Part shown: positions 1-9,102 of the stretch, piece after piece | How the letters are laid out: each line of letters begins with the position of its first letter | How positions within the stretch are numbered: the first letter of the stretch is position 1 | NCBI GenBank assembly: GCA_002720635.1 | Contig: PBJD01000040.1 | Location: 4,446-49,352, forward strand | Direction: 5' to 3' | Origin: Flavobacteriales bacterium | GTDB taxonomy: Bacteria; Bacteroidota; Bacteroidia; Flavobacteriales_C; GCA-002722245 | Length of the DNA: 44,907 nt | Notes under the pieces: model-generated | Database searches by the model: none | What the model saw: the letters and a program-made list of their open reading frames with translations, nothing else | What the model was told of the DNA's origin: nothing | Position numbers and translations under genes: made by a program

Positions 1-2768
1 ATTTTTGTTGAAGGATAATCAGATTTAACAAATTCCATAACCTTTTTGAGGTCATGATAAGCATTACTCCACTCTTCCTTCACAAAAACATAATCTCTGG
101 TTCCTCTTCTATATTGATCCTGGGTCAAAGAAAAAGGAACCGGCTTCCCATCATAAGCTGCTCTTTTTGCTTGATCAATATACCAATCCGTATTTAATAA
201 ACTTAAATTAATTACTCTAACATCTGTTCTGTATCCCTCAACTTCTTGAACATACCACAACGGAAAAGTATCATTATCTCCATTGGTGAAAATTATTGCA
301 TTTTTATCACAACTATCCAGATAATTTTTGGCAAAATCCCTTGCAGTGTACTTATCACTTCTGTCATGATCATCCCAACCTTCAACAGCCATGATTACAG
401 GAACAAATCCTGTCAATAGAAGCGCAAAAATAGCTTTCGCCTTATTTTTACTAATTAGTTTACCAACAAATGCGGAAATTAAAACGTATACAAAAATTAT
501 GAGACCAATATAGACACAGGATAATCCAAAAGTTTCACCTCCATCCATTACCGCTGCAAAAAATCCTATTACAATAAAAAGTAAGGCAGTTATGGATATT
601 TCGTAAATACCCATCGATAATAATTTAGCCTCAATCCCTTTTTTTCCTTTTTCTTGAGTTATCTCCTCCTCCGTTTTATTTGTACCCAACATATAAGTGT
701 ACAGCGCCTGAACTCCTAGTCCTATCCATATGGCAAAAGCGTAAAAAGATCCTGCGTATGCATAATCACGTTCGCGAGGTTGGAAAGGAGTTTGATTTAA
801 ATATAGTATAATAGCAAATCCTGTCATTAAAAATAACAAAAGAACAATCCACGCATCTTGTCTATGCTTAACAAAATGATATATCATTCCAATTATTCCC
901 AAAATCAGTGGTAAAAAATAATATTCATTTCTTCCAGGATTTTCCTTGAGAGATTTCGGTATCGTTGATTGATCACCTAGGTGAGCATTATCAACAAACG
1001 GAACTCCAGACAACCAATTTCCTTTTAAAACAGCGTCCCCAGACAAGGCAACTCCATGACCCTGAATATCATTCTGACGGCCTGTAAAATTCCACATAAA
1101 ATAACGCCAATACATGAAGTTAAATTGATAATTAGCAAAAAATCTAAAGTTTTCACCCTGCGAGGGTTTTAGTAACGCAACCTTATCAGTTCTGCCGCCA
1201 CCAACAGGCTTTTTTACAGTAATCACCCTACCTTTAACATCTCTTTCAGGCTCTGGATCATAGTTAGACCAAATCTTATAAGCTTTCACATGGCGTCCTT
1301 GAGTGCTATACATCCTTGGAAAATACATACATGTTTTTTCGTTATATTGAGGAATACTTCTTTTTCTATCATCAGCAATAAAATATTGCATCAAATTAAT
1401 TTCCTTTAAAATAGTTGAACCTTTTCTCTCAAACTCAATCTCTAGATTATTTTCATCTTGAAAAGCACCCAATTCTATTAAATCTATTCTTTTATCAGAT
1501 GACTTAGAATTTATATTTTGGCCATTAATGGATTTAATTATATCGCCTCTTTTTAAAATTGGATACAATTTACTTTCCTCAACAACCACCCATTTTTCAT
1601 TCCTATTTTCAACTTTTACTTTAGTTAAGTAACCCGCCTTTGTTTTGTTTGGGCGATAATACACCGGGCTACCATCTGAGTATGGTTTTTTGCTGTCTTG
1701 AATGCTTTCAAAAGTTGGACCGAACATTAAAGGACGGTCTCCATATTGCTCTCTATTCAAATAAGGTAAAAGAGTTAAGATATTCTCGGGATTATTTTCG
1801 TCCATTGGAGGATTTGCTGCTGATCGAATAACAATCATGGCAAAAGATGAATATCCAATAAGGATAACCATTACACATAAAAAAGCTTTTTGAAGCTGAG
1901 GCAATCCCTTCTTTTTTGTTAGTAATATTCCACCGACTAAAAATGAACCTATTAAAACAAAATAAATCCACATTCCAGAATCAAAACTTAACCCTTTCTC
2001 ATTAACAAAGTATAATTCAAATTTAGTGGCAAATTCAACAGAATAAGAGATAACCACTTGTTGAATTACACCTAAAATTAGAACCCCCACTATTCCAGTG
2101 ATAAAAAATCCACGAACAGTTCCTTTATTTTTATTGAAATAATATATGTAAACAATTGCAGGAATAACCAATAAGTTCAAAATATGAACTCCTATTGACA
2201 ATCCCATCAAATAAGCAATTAGTATTAAATATCTGTCTGCATTAGCTTTTGATGCATTAGCATCCCATTTTAATGCTAACCAAAATACCGCTGCAGTATA
2301 TAATGATGAAGCAGCGTAAACCTCTGCTTCAACAGCTGAAAACCAAAAAGAATCAGAAAATGTAAATGCTAAAGCACCGACCAGTCCACTAAACATAATA
2401 CCCATTGTATGAGCTGCCGTTAACGTTCCATTTTTAATGGTAATTTTTTTTGCAAGTGCAGTTATACTCCAAAACAAAAATAAAATGCTAAACGAAGAAC
2501 AAAGTGCTGAAAAAACATTAACCGCAAATGCTATGTATTCTGTATTACCCGTAAACATCTCGGCTAAAACAGCAAACATTCTTGCTTTCATACTCCATAA
2601 TGGAGCACCTGGAGGATGACCAACTTGCAATTTTGTAGCAGATGCAATGAATTCCCCACAATCCCAAAAACTAGCTGTAGATTCAATTGTAAGTACATAA
2701 ACAATAGTCGAGAAAATCAGAATCGCCCAACCTGTTACGTTATTGATAAATGAATATTTCTTCTTCAT
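1..2768 (-). CDS. DUF2723 family integral membrane protein (partial, C-terminus beyond left edge), with PDZ-like insert
   Basis: Manual reverse-strand translation from ATG at 2768: MKKKYSFINNVTGWAILIFSTIVYVLTIESTASFWDCGEFIASATKLQVGHPPGAPLW..., open to the window edge; FWDCGEFI and HPPGAPL motifs are typical of DUF2723. Absent from the supplied ORF track because it is truncated. Confidence 0.93.
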   Translation of the reverse strand, partial: MKKKYSFINNVTGWAILIFSTIVYVLTIESTASFWDCGEFIASATKLQVGHPPGAPLWSMKARMFAVLAEMFTGNTEYIAFAVNVFSALCSSFSILFLFWSITALAKKITIKNGTLTAAHTMGIMFSGLVGALAFTFSDSFWFSAVEAEVYAASSLYTAAVFWLALKWDANASKANADRYLILIAYLMGLSIGVHILNLLVIPAIVYIYYFNKNKGTVRGFFITGIVGVLILGVIQQVVISYSVEFATKFELYFVNEKGLSFDSGMWIYFVLIGSFLVGGILLTKKKGLPQLQKAFLCVMVILIGYSSFAMIVIRSAANPPMDENNPENILTLLPYLNREQYGDRPLMFGPTFESIQDSKKPYSDGSPVYYRPNKTKAGYLTKVKVENRNEKWVVVEESKLYPILKRGDIIKSINGQNINSKSSDKRIDLIELGAFQDENNLEIEFERKGSTILKEINLMQYFIADDRKRSIPQYNEKTCMYFPRMYSTQGRHVKAYKIWSNYDPEPERDVKGRVITVKKPVGGGRTDKVALLKPSQGENFRFFANYQFNFMYWRYFMWNFTGRQNDIQGHGVALSGDAVLKGNWLSGVPFVDNAHLGDQSTIPKSLKENPGRNEYYFLPLILGIIGMIYHFVKHRQDAWIVLLLFLMTGFAIILYLNQTPFQPRERDYAYAGSFYAFAIWIGLGVQALYTYMLGTNKTEEEITQEKGKKGIEAKLLSMGIYEISITALLFIVIGFFAAVMDGGETFGLSCVYIGLIIFVYVLISAFVGKLISKNKAKAIFALLLTGFVPVIMAVEGWDDHDRSDKYTARDFAKNYLDSCDKNAIIFTNGDNDTFPLWYVQEVEGYRTDVRVINLSLLNTDWYIDQAKRAAYDGKPVPFSLTQDQYRRGTRDYVFVKEEWSNAYHDLKKVMEFVKSDYPSTK

Positions 2769-3183
2769 GTTCTAAAATTACTTGTATAATTTTATGTGCA
2801 ATTACTTTTTAAATCTTCTTAAGTTTATTTAACGCTTTAGATAGGTTAATAAACTTTAAAATTCAACGAACAAAAATAGCAAAAAGAATGGATAATATAG
2901 GGGACTTAAACTAAACCTTTAATTATTCAAATTATTAGTGAGAAATTAATCTGACATCAGTCATTTAAACAAATACAACAACAAATATTATTACATGCAA
3001 ACCTTTAATAATATCGGCTATACTCTAGCTAAGAAGCATTCTGTTTTCTTTACCATCAGACACAAAAATGGCCCAACATTCTTTGAGCTACATTGTTATC
3101 CCACAGAAATGATATTTAGAGGAGGATGTCATTTCGGACGTCAGGTATGATGCGTTTGTGCATCTTAGCTTTTGGAGGAACAA

Positions 3184-3210
3184 AAAAGCCAGTCAACAAA
3201 ACTGGCTTAA
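3184..3210 (-). terminator. Rho-independent-terminator-like hairpin
   Basis: Minus strand TTAAGCCAGTTTTGTTGACTGGCTTTTTTG: stem AGCCAGT/ACTGGCT followed by a T tract. Confidence 0.55.
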
Positions 3211-3301
3211 TGTTACCCGACAGGGATTATTCGAGGCAAACCTCTCATAATATCGGCTACAGCCTCGGTACGAACCTTTCTGTTCTCATCCCTCTCGGAC
3301 A

Positions 3302-3330
3302 CAAAAAAAGCCCAACTTAGGTTGAGCTAT
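3302..3330 (-). terminator. Intrinsic terminator downstream of tRNA-Gln
   Basis: Minus strand TAGCTCAACCTAAGTTGGGCTTTTTTT: stem AGCTCAAC/GTTGGGCT plus a T run, immediately 3' of the tRNA. Confidence 0.7.
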
Positions 3331-3334
3331 TTTG

Positions 3335-3405
3335 TTACCCGACAGGGATTCGAACCCCGACAGACAGTACCAAAAACTGTAGTGCTACCGTTACACCATC
3401 GGGCA
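3335..3405 (-). tRNA. tRNA-Gln (anticodon TTG)
   Basis: Minus strand TGCCCGATGGTGTAACGGTAGCACTACAGTTTTTGGTACTGTCTGTCGGGGTTCGAATCCCCGTCGGGTAA: acceptor stem, anticodon stem ACAGT/ACTGT with loop TTTTGGT, and T-arm GGTTCGAATCC are all present. Confidence 0.93.
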
Positions 3406-3419
3406 AAGTAATGCGGGCG

Positions 3420-3447
3420 CAAATTTAACATATATTTCTATGCCAAA
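3420..3447 (-). promoter_or_regulatory. Bacteroidota-type promoter for tRNA-Gln (TTTG ... TAAATTTG)
   Basis: Minus strand GTTTGGCATAGAAATATATGTTAAATTTGC; matches TAnnTTTG (-7) with TTTG about 16 nt upstream (-33-like). Confidence 0.5.
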
Positions 3448-3540
3448 CAAAAAAAATATTTTTATTGATAACTGTAGAATTGAGAATTTAAGGTAAATGT
3501 TCACAAAAAATAAAAAAGGCTGCAAATTAATTAGCTTTTT

Positions 3541-5094
3541 TTATTCTACCTCCAGTTCTTTCCCATCAGAATCATAAAAATGATACTCTAAAATTTCATT
3601 TTCGAACATCGGTAAAAATTCAATCTTTGCTCCTATTCTTTTCTGAATTTTTTTCTTTTCATTAAAAAAGATTCCTTTTGTTAAATAGGACTCCAAATAA
3701 GGATGAACTGATATCCTTAACTTATCCAGTCCTATATTTCTTACCAAGGAACTGGCTTGTCCTTCCAAATTTTGAACAATATTTATGCTGGCATCAACTT
3801 TTCCGGTTCCCATGCAACTTGGACAAACTTCTGTTGTAACTACTTTAGTAGCAGGCCGAACTCTTTGACGAGTAATTTCAATAAGTCCAAATTTGCTAGG
3901 AGGAGTTAAGCTATGTTTAGCTCGATCGTCTTTCATTGCTGCTTTCATATGATTAAAAAGCTGCTTTCTGTGGGCAGGCTTTCTCATATCTATAAAATCA
4001 ACAACAATAATACCTCCCATATCTCTCAATCTCAACTGACGAGCTACCTCGTCTGCAGCTTCAAGATTTACAGCTAAGGCATTCTCTTCTTGATTTGCAT
4101 TTTTATGAGAACGATTTCCAGAATTAACATCAATTACATGACAAGCCTCTGTGTGCTCAATGACTAAATAAACTCCACTTTTTGATGTTACTGTTTGTCC
4201 AAAAGATTGCTTTATTTCTCTAGAAATCTTAAACTGCTCAAATATTGGCAGATTGCCTTTATATAGATTAACGATAGCTTTCTTCTTTCTAAACCGCTCT
4301 CCGAGAAAGTCATTAACTTCATTAAACAATGTTTCATTATCAACATGAATTGCCTCAAAAGAATTATTAAATATATCTCTTAAAATAGAAGATGTTCTAC
4401 TTAATTCACCAAGGACTCTATCAGCTACCTTGGCTTTTTTAACATTAGTATGAATATCATCCCAACGAGATAACAAATCGTCTAAATCTTTATTTAGTTC
4501 AGCAACTTTTTTACCTTGGGCATTTGTCCTTACGATTACGCCAAAATTTTTCGGCTTTATACTCTTGATGAGCCTTTTTAATCTTTCTTTTTCCTTTCTA
4601 TTCCCTATCCTTTGAGAAACAGAAACTCTGTTTGAAAAAGGAACCAGGACCAAATATCTTCCAGGAATAGAAAGTTCTGAGCCAATTCTTGGCCCTTTGG
4701 TACTAATAGGTTCTTTAGCAACCTGAACAAGAAGCTCCTGTCCGGGCTGTAAAACTTCAGTCATAGCACCAGTTTTTTGAATATCCACTTCACTTTTAAA
4801 GTAAAGTAAATTGCTGGTTTTCTCCTTACCCTCTCTAGTTCTTTTAATAAACTTACTTAAGGATAATATTTGTGGTCCTAAATCGAAATAATGCAAAAAA
4901 GCATCTTTTTCGTAACCGACATCTACAAAAGCTGCATTTAAACTAGGAAGAACTTTTCGTACTTTACCTAAATAAATATCTCCAACCGCAAATTTTGTGT
5001 CTTTAGGTTCTTTATGCAGCTCCACCAGCTGCTTATCCTTAAGTAATGCTATTGTAACTTCTGAGAGTGTAGAACTTAATACTAATTCGTACAC
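3541..5094 (-). CDS. rng: Ribonuclease E/G family protein (RNase G-like)
   Basis: 517 aa; MYELVLSSTLSEVTIALLKDKQLVELHKE, S1-like GDIYLGKVRKVLPSLNAAFVDVG, VIDVNSG, GGIIVVDFIDM, and CPSCMGTG zinc motif. Confidence 0.95.
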   Translation of the reverse strand: MYELVLSSTLSEVTIALLKDKQLVELHKEPKDTKFAVGDIYLGKVRKVLPSLNAAFVDVGYEKDAFLHYFDLGPQILSLSKFIKRTREGKEKTSNLLYFKSEVDIQKTGAMTEVLQPGQELLVQVAKEPISTKGPRIGSELSIPGRYLVLVPFSNRVSVSQRIGNRKEKERLKRLIKSIKPKNFGVIVRTNAQGKKVAELNKDLDDLLSRWDDIHTNVKKAKVADRVLGELSRTSSILRDIFNNSFEAIHVDNETLFNEVNDFLGERFRKKKAIVNLYKGNLPIFEQFKISREIKQSFGQTVTSKSGVYLVIEHTEACHVIDVNSGNRSHKNANQEENALAVNLEAADEVARQLRLRDMGGIIVVDFIDMRKPAHRKQLFNHMKAAMKDDRAKHSLTPPSKFGLIEITRQRVRPATKVVTTEVCPSCMGTGKVDASINIVQNLEGQASSLVRNIGLDKLRISVHPYLESYLTKGIFFNEKKKIQKRIGAKIEFLPMFENEILEYHFYDSDGKELEVE

Positions 5095-5181
5095 AATAAT
5101 CAGATTTTTTTAAATGAAATTAGCCAACTCTAAAAACAGAATCAGCAATTATTAATTAAGGAAAGAATAAGAAGAAGTAGT

Positions 5182-5271
5182 TTACTTCTTCTTATGTCTA
5201 TTTTTTCTTAACCTTTTCTTTCTCTTATGAGTAGACATCTTATGTCTTTTCCTTTTTTTTCCACTTGGCAT
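5182..5271 (-). CDS. 29-aa highly basic small protein, AURKAIP1/COX24-domain-like (putative small ribosomal protein)
   Basis: Manual translation of minus strand 5271-5182: MPSGKKRKRHKMSTHKRKKRLRKNRHKKK*. Below the ORF track length cutoff; resembles the tiny conserved Bacteroidota proteins annotated with this domain. Confidence 0.8.
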   Translation of the reverse strand: MPSGKKRKRHKMSTHKRKKRLRKNRHKKK

Positions 5272-5305
5272 AATGCTTTATTTTTAACTTTAATAAATAT
5301 TTTAA

Positions 5306-5596
5306 TTACTTAACTATAGTTTCATTCTTTACTTTATCAACGAAAACCTTAGCTGGTTTAAAAGCTGGAACAAAGTGCTCTGGTATGATAATCGTTGTGT
5401 TTTTTGAGATATTTCTTCCGGTCTTTTGAGCTCTTTTCTTAACGATAAAACTTCCAAACCCTCTTAAGTAAACATTTTCTCCTTCGGTTAAAGAAGTCTT
5501 TACTGATTTCATAAACGCCTCCACTGTAGCTTGAACAGCCACCTTTTCAATTCCTGTCTTCTCTGAAATTTCATTAACGATATCCGCCTTAGTCAT
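5306..5596 (-). CDS. HU family DNA-binding protein
   Basis: 96 aa; MTKADIVNEISEKTGIEKVAVQATVEAFMKSVK..., GENVYLRGFGSF, RNISKNTTIIIPEHFVPAFKPAK. Confidence 0.95.
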   Translation of the reverse strand: MTKADIVNEISEKTGIEKVAVQATVEAFMKSVKTSLTEGENVYLRGFGSFIVKKRAQKTGRNISKNTTIIIPEHFVPAFKPAKVFVDKVKNETIVK

Positions 5597-5654
5597 CTCT
5601 TGTCTATTTTATTATTTATAATTTTGTTGAATCACCCATATTTTATTGGGGGTG

Positions 5655-5662
5655 CAAATTTA
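5655..5662 (-). promoter_or_regulatory. TAAATTTG -7-like box upstream of HU
   Basis: Minus strand TAAATTTG, identical to the box upstream of tRNA-Gln; no strong -33 element seen. Confidence 0.35.
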
Positions 5663-5726
5663 CATGATTTCTTTCGGTTATGGAAGAAAAAAAAGCATTT
5701 TTTTTAGTTAACTATTTCAAAACTAA

Positions 5727-6719
5727 TTGTTTGACTTGCAAGATTTCAGTAAAAACATACGCAACTGGTACAATAGTCATAAACGTGATTTACCATGGCG
5801 GAATACCAATGACCCTTTTAAAATATGGCTTTCTGAAATAATATTGCAACAAACCCGTGTATCGCAAGGGCTTAATTATTACATAAAATTCACGAATAGA
5901 TTTGAAAATGTTAAACATTTAGCGGAAGCATCAGAAGATGAGATCCTTTCCATGTGGCAGGGATTAGGCTATTATAGTCGAGGAAGAAACTTAAGAAAAG
6001 CTGCCATTCAGGTTATGGAAGAGTATAATGGGAAATTTCCCACTAACTCAAAAGAATTAAAAAAACTTAAAGGTATTGGTGATTACAGTTCAGCTGCTAT
6101 CGCAAGCTTCTCAAGTAATGAAAAAATAGCCGTTGTAGACGGAAATGTTTACAGAGTATTATCCAGATTATTTGGAATAAGCACACCTATCGACTCAACG
6201 AGTGGAAAAAAAGAATTTAATGATTTGGCCAACGCATTAATTTCCCCCAATTATCCAGCCGAACACAATCAAGCAATCATGGAGTTTGGTGCAAAACAAT
6301 GTACCCCCAAAAAACCATCGTGTGATAAATGTATATTCTCAGGTAGTTGCGAAGCACTCAATCTTAATTCTGTTTTTGAACTTCCGGTAAAATCAAAGAA
6401 AATAAAAAAGAAATCAAGGTATTTTTATTTTTTCCTGGACATAAAAGATGATAAAATTCTAATTGAAAAACGCTCAGATAAAGGTATATGGGCAAATTTA
6501 TATCAGTTACCTTTAATTGAATCTGAAATAGAATTAACACAAAAAACAAAGCCCATTTTTGAAACCAAACACCTACTTTCTCATCAAAAACTTCATTGCT
6601 CCTTTTACAGATCTCATAAAAGTGATGAACAGAATAAAATACGCGTAGCAATCAATGATCTTGAAAACTATGCCCTTCCTGTAGTTATTGATAATTTTTT
6701 AAAGCAATATTTCAATTAA
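5727..6719 (+). CDS. mutY: A/G-specific adenine glycosylase
   Basis: 330 aa, TTG start; DLPWRNTNDPFKIWLSEIILQQTRV, LKGIGDYSSAAIASF, 4Fe-4S cysteines CTPKKPSCDKCIFSGSC. Confidence 0.95.
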   Translation: MFDLQDFSKNIRNWYNSHKRDLPWRNTNDPFKIWLSEIILQQTRVSQGLNYYIKFTNRFENVKHLAEASEDEILSMWQGLGYYSRGRNLRKAAIQVMEEYNGKFPTNSKELKKLKGIGDYSSAAIASFSSNEKIAVVDGNVYRVLSRLFGISTPIDSTSGKKEFNDLANALISPNYPAEHNQAIMEFGAKQCTPKKPSCDKCIFSGSCEALNLNSVFELPVKSKKIKKKSRYFYFFLDIKDDKILIEKRSDKGIWANLYQLPLIESEIELTQKTKPIFETKHLLSHQKLHCSFYRSHKSDEQNKIRVAINDLENYALPVVIDNFLKQYFN

Positions 6720-6766
6720 GTAACAGCATTGTTTATATTAGTCAGGTAATTAAAACAGTCTAAAAA

Positions 6767-7192
6767 ATGGCAGGAGTGAATAAAGTAATTTTAGTTGGTA
6801 ATCTGGGAAAAGATCCTGAAGTAAGACACTTTGAAAACGGAACTGCTGTTGCTAATTTCACGATGGCTACATCAGAGAGTTACAAAAATAAAGAAGGAAC
6901 TCGAGTTGATCAAACCGAATGGCACAATGTTGTAGCCTGGAGAAAACTGGCTGAAATCGCTGAAAGTTACTTAAGGAAAGGGAGCCAAATATATCTGGAG
7001 GGAAAACTTAGAACTAAATCCTGGGAAGATCAACATGGGAACAAAAGATATAGTACTGAAATTGTTGCAGATACTTTTACTATCCTTGGAAAAAGGGAAG
7101 ATAACCAAAATGGTTCTGATCCATCGAATAAAAACACCTCCGAGACTTCTCAACCAGACAAAATAGCAGAAAAAGATAACATACCCTTTTAA
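6767..7192 (+). CDS. ssb: Single-stranded DNA-binding protein
   Basis: 141 aa; [44 protein letters not shown]..., acidic tail ending DNIPF. Confidence 0.96.
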   Translation: MAGVNKVILVGNLGKDPEVRHFENGTAVANFTMATSESYKNKEGTRVDQTEWHNVVAWRKLAEIAESYLRKGSQIYLEGKLRTKSWEDQHGNKRYSTEIVADTFTILGKREDNQNGSDPSNKNTSETSQPDKIAEKDNIPF

Positions 7193-7202
7193 TTTTTAAA
7201 AT

Positions 7203-8540
7203 TTGGGAGATTCAGAGAGTTTTAACTCAGGCATTTCTATTCTTTCTCAAATTGGTTCAATACCAATGTCGGATTGGTTATTAATTTTCGCTTTATTAGG
7301 TAGTATGCTTATTTTGCTTTTTGCTTCAGCATTTATCTCTGCCTCGGAAATTGCTTTTTTTTCATTAGAGAAATCCGACTTAAATGAAATACAAAGTCAA
7401 AACGAAACAAAAGCCAGGCAAATTAAAAGTATACTTAATCACCCAGACAGACTTCTTGCCACTATACTTATAGTAAACAATACTGTAAATATTGGAATGG
7501 TTCTGATTTCAACAATTGTTGTAGATCTGCTTCAAAAAAGAGTTGAATCGCCCGAATGGCTTACTTTTTTAATCCAGGTTGCCGGAATAACTGCATTAAT
7601 TTTACTATTTGGTGAAATTATTCCAAAAGTATATGCCACTCAAAAAAAGCAAAGTTTATCAAAAGTTATGATTGGACCTGTTAATTTTTTTGATAAAATC
7701 TTTTATTTACCATCAAAACTACTTGTGATTATCTCTAAAATATTTGACAAAAGGGTTCGAGCTGAAAACAGAAATTTAAGTGTTGATGAATTAACAGAAG
7801 TTCATGAAATAGTTCAAAACAAAACTAATAAACAAGAACAAAAAATGCTTAGCAGCATTTTAGAAATCGGGCAAACTGAAGCAAAACAAATAATGATTCC
7901 TCGAGTTGATATGATTGCTATTTCAAAACAGGCGAGTTATAAAGAAGTTTTAAAAATTATAAATAAAGAGGGAGTATCCCGAATCCCTGTTTATGACGAA
8001 GATATTGATAATATAAAGGGTGTTCTTTACACAAAAGATTTAATTCCGTCTTTAAATCATAATTCATTTGAAACAAGTTGGTTTGATCTAATTCGGAAAC
8101 CGTATTTTGTGCCTGAAACAAAAAAACTTGATGATTTATTAAAGGAGTTTCAAACAAAAAAAATTCATTTAGCCCTTGTAGTTGATGAATTTGGTGGAGT
8201 TGAAGGGCTCATTACACTGGAAGATATTATTGAGGAAATTGTTGGGGACATCAAAGATGAATTTGATGATGACGAAGAACTTGAGTACTCCATTTTAGGA
8301 AATGGAAGATATCTTTTCAGCGGGAAAATTCTTTTACTCGATGCATACCGAATTTTAGATGTGGAAGGTGAAAAGTTTGATGAGATTAAAGGTGAAGCGG
8401 AAACTCTTGCTGGACTTATTCTAGAAATTAAAGGTGGTTTTCCGAAAAAAGGTGAAGTAATAAAACTGGACAATTATGAATTCACAATTGAGCATATTGA
8501 TGAAAAAAGAATTCATCGCATTAAACTGGAGGTTAAATGA
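7203..8540 (+). CDS. gldE: Gliding motility-associated GldE, CNNM/CorC (CBS-domain) family
   Basis: 445 aa, TTG start; DUF21-like membrane domain (SASEIAFFSLEKSDL), CBS domains (IMIPRVDMIAI..., GVEGLITLEDIIEEIVGDI), overlaps gldD by 4 bp. Confidence 0.9.
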   Translation: MGDSESFNSGISILSQIGSIPMSDWLLIFALLGSMLILLFASAFISASEIAFFSLEKSDLNEIQSQNETKARQIKSILNHPDRLLATILIVNNTVNIGMVLISTIVVDLLQKRVESPEWLTFLIQVAGITALILLFGEIIPKVYATQKKQSLSKVMIGPVNFFDKIFYLPSKLLVIISKIFDKRVRAENRNLSVDELTEVHEIVQNKTNKQEQKMLSSILEIGQTEAKQIMIPRVDMIAISKQASYKEVLKIINKEGVSRIPVYDEDIDNIKGVLYTKDLIPSLNHNSFETSWFDLIRKPYFVPETKKLDDLLKEFQTKKIHLALVVDEFGGVEGLITLEDIIEEIVGDIKDEFDDDEELEYSILGNGRYLFSGKILLLDAYRILDVEGEKFDEIKGEAETLAGLILEIKGGFPKKGEVIKLDNYEFTIEHIDEKRIHRIKLEVK

Positions 8541-9100
8541 TTAAAAAAAGTTTTACTTTATTATTAATAACTTCAATTTTATCAAGTTGCAGCGATGCCC
8601 CATACCTAAAACCTTATGGTTATCCGAGATTAAGTTTGCCAAAAGCAGAGTATGAAAATTGGACAAATAAATGTAATGTTTTTTTTAAAAAACCGATTAG
8701 CACAAATATAGAAACGCATCAAAAAGATTCTTGTTTTTTTAATATTTCGTACCCTTCTTTAAACGCGAAAGTACATTGTTCATATATTCCTGTTAACGGA
8801 AATCTAAAGGAAATTATTGACCAGGAGTATAAGATTAGAGAAAAACACAATCAATTCTCAACAAAAGTAAAAGAAAAGGTTTTTCACAATGAAATAAAAA
8901 ATGTTCATGCTCTGTTATTTCACATATCTGGAACTCAAGCGGCCACTCCTTTGCAATTTTTCATAACAGATAGTATTAATCATTTTTTTCGAGGGACTTT
9001 ATATTTTAACACTTCTCCAAACAATGACTCATTGGCTACTGCAATAGATTTTATACGAACTGATATCGATACACTGGTGGAAAGCTTTCAATGGAAATAA
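8537..9100 (+). CDS. gldD: Gliding motility lipoprotein GldD
   Basis: 187 aa lipoprotein (SILSSCSDAPYLKPYGYPRLSLP) directly after gldE; CNVFFKKP and NISYPSLNAKVHCSY motifs. Confidence 0.9.
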   Translation: MIKKSFTLLLITSILSSCSDAPYLKPYGYPRLSLPKAEYENWTNKCNVFFKKPISTNIETHQKDSCFFNISYPSLNAKVHCSYIPVNGNLKEIIDQEYKIREKHNQFSTKVKEKVFHNEIKNVHALLFHISGTQAATPLQFFITDSINHFFRGTLYFNTSPNNDSLATAIDFIRTDIDTLVESFQWK

Positions 9101-9102
9101 GT

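Larger units (their letters stand above)
3000..3350 (-). repeat. Diverged direct repeats of the tRNA 3' end plus terminator plus downstream tail
   Basis: ~3000-3110 (aaacctttaataatatcggctata...gacacaaaaatggcccaac...gagctacattgttatccca) aligns without gaps to 3236-3345 (aaacctctcataatatcggctaca...gacacaaaaaaagcccaac...gagctattttgttacccga). The tRNA 3'-end complement TGTTACCCGACAGGGATT occurs exactly at 3211-3228 and 3333-3350. Confidence 0.75.

Noticed and set aside
1640-2619. Plus-strand ORFs 1640-1831 and 2437-2619
   Set aside because: Antisense to the continuous DUF2723 reading frame.
3126-3320. 64-aa plus-strand ORF
   Set aside because: Lies entirely within the terminator hairpins and degenerate tRNA-derived repeats; no protein-like features.
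2995-3410. Integrative element at the tRNA-Gln
   Set aside because: A tRNA 3'-end duplication is present, but no integrase or other mobile gene lies in the window and the intervening ~105 bp is too short to be an element.
8165-8473. 102-aa Ser-rich minus-strand ORF
   Set aside because: Antisense shadow of the acidic CBS region of gldE.
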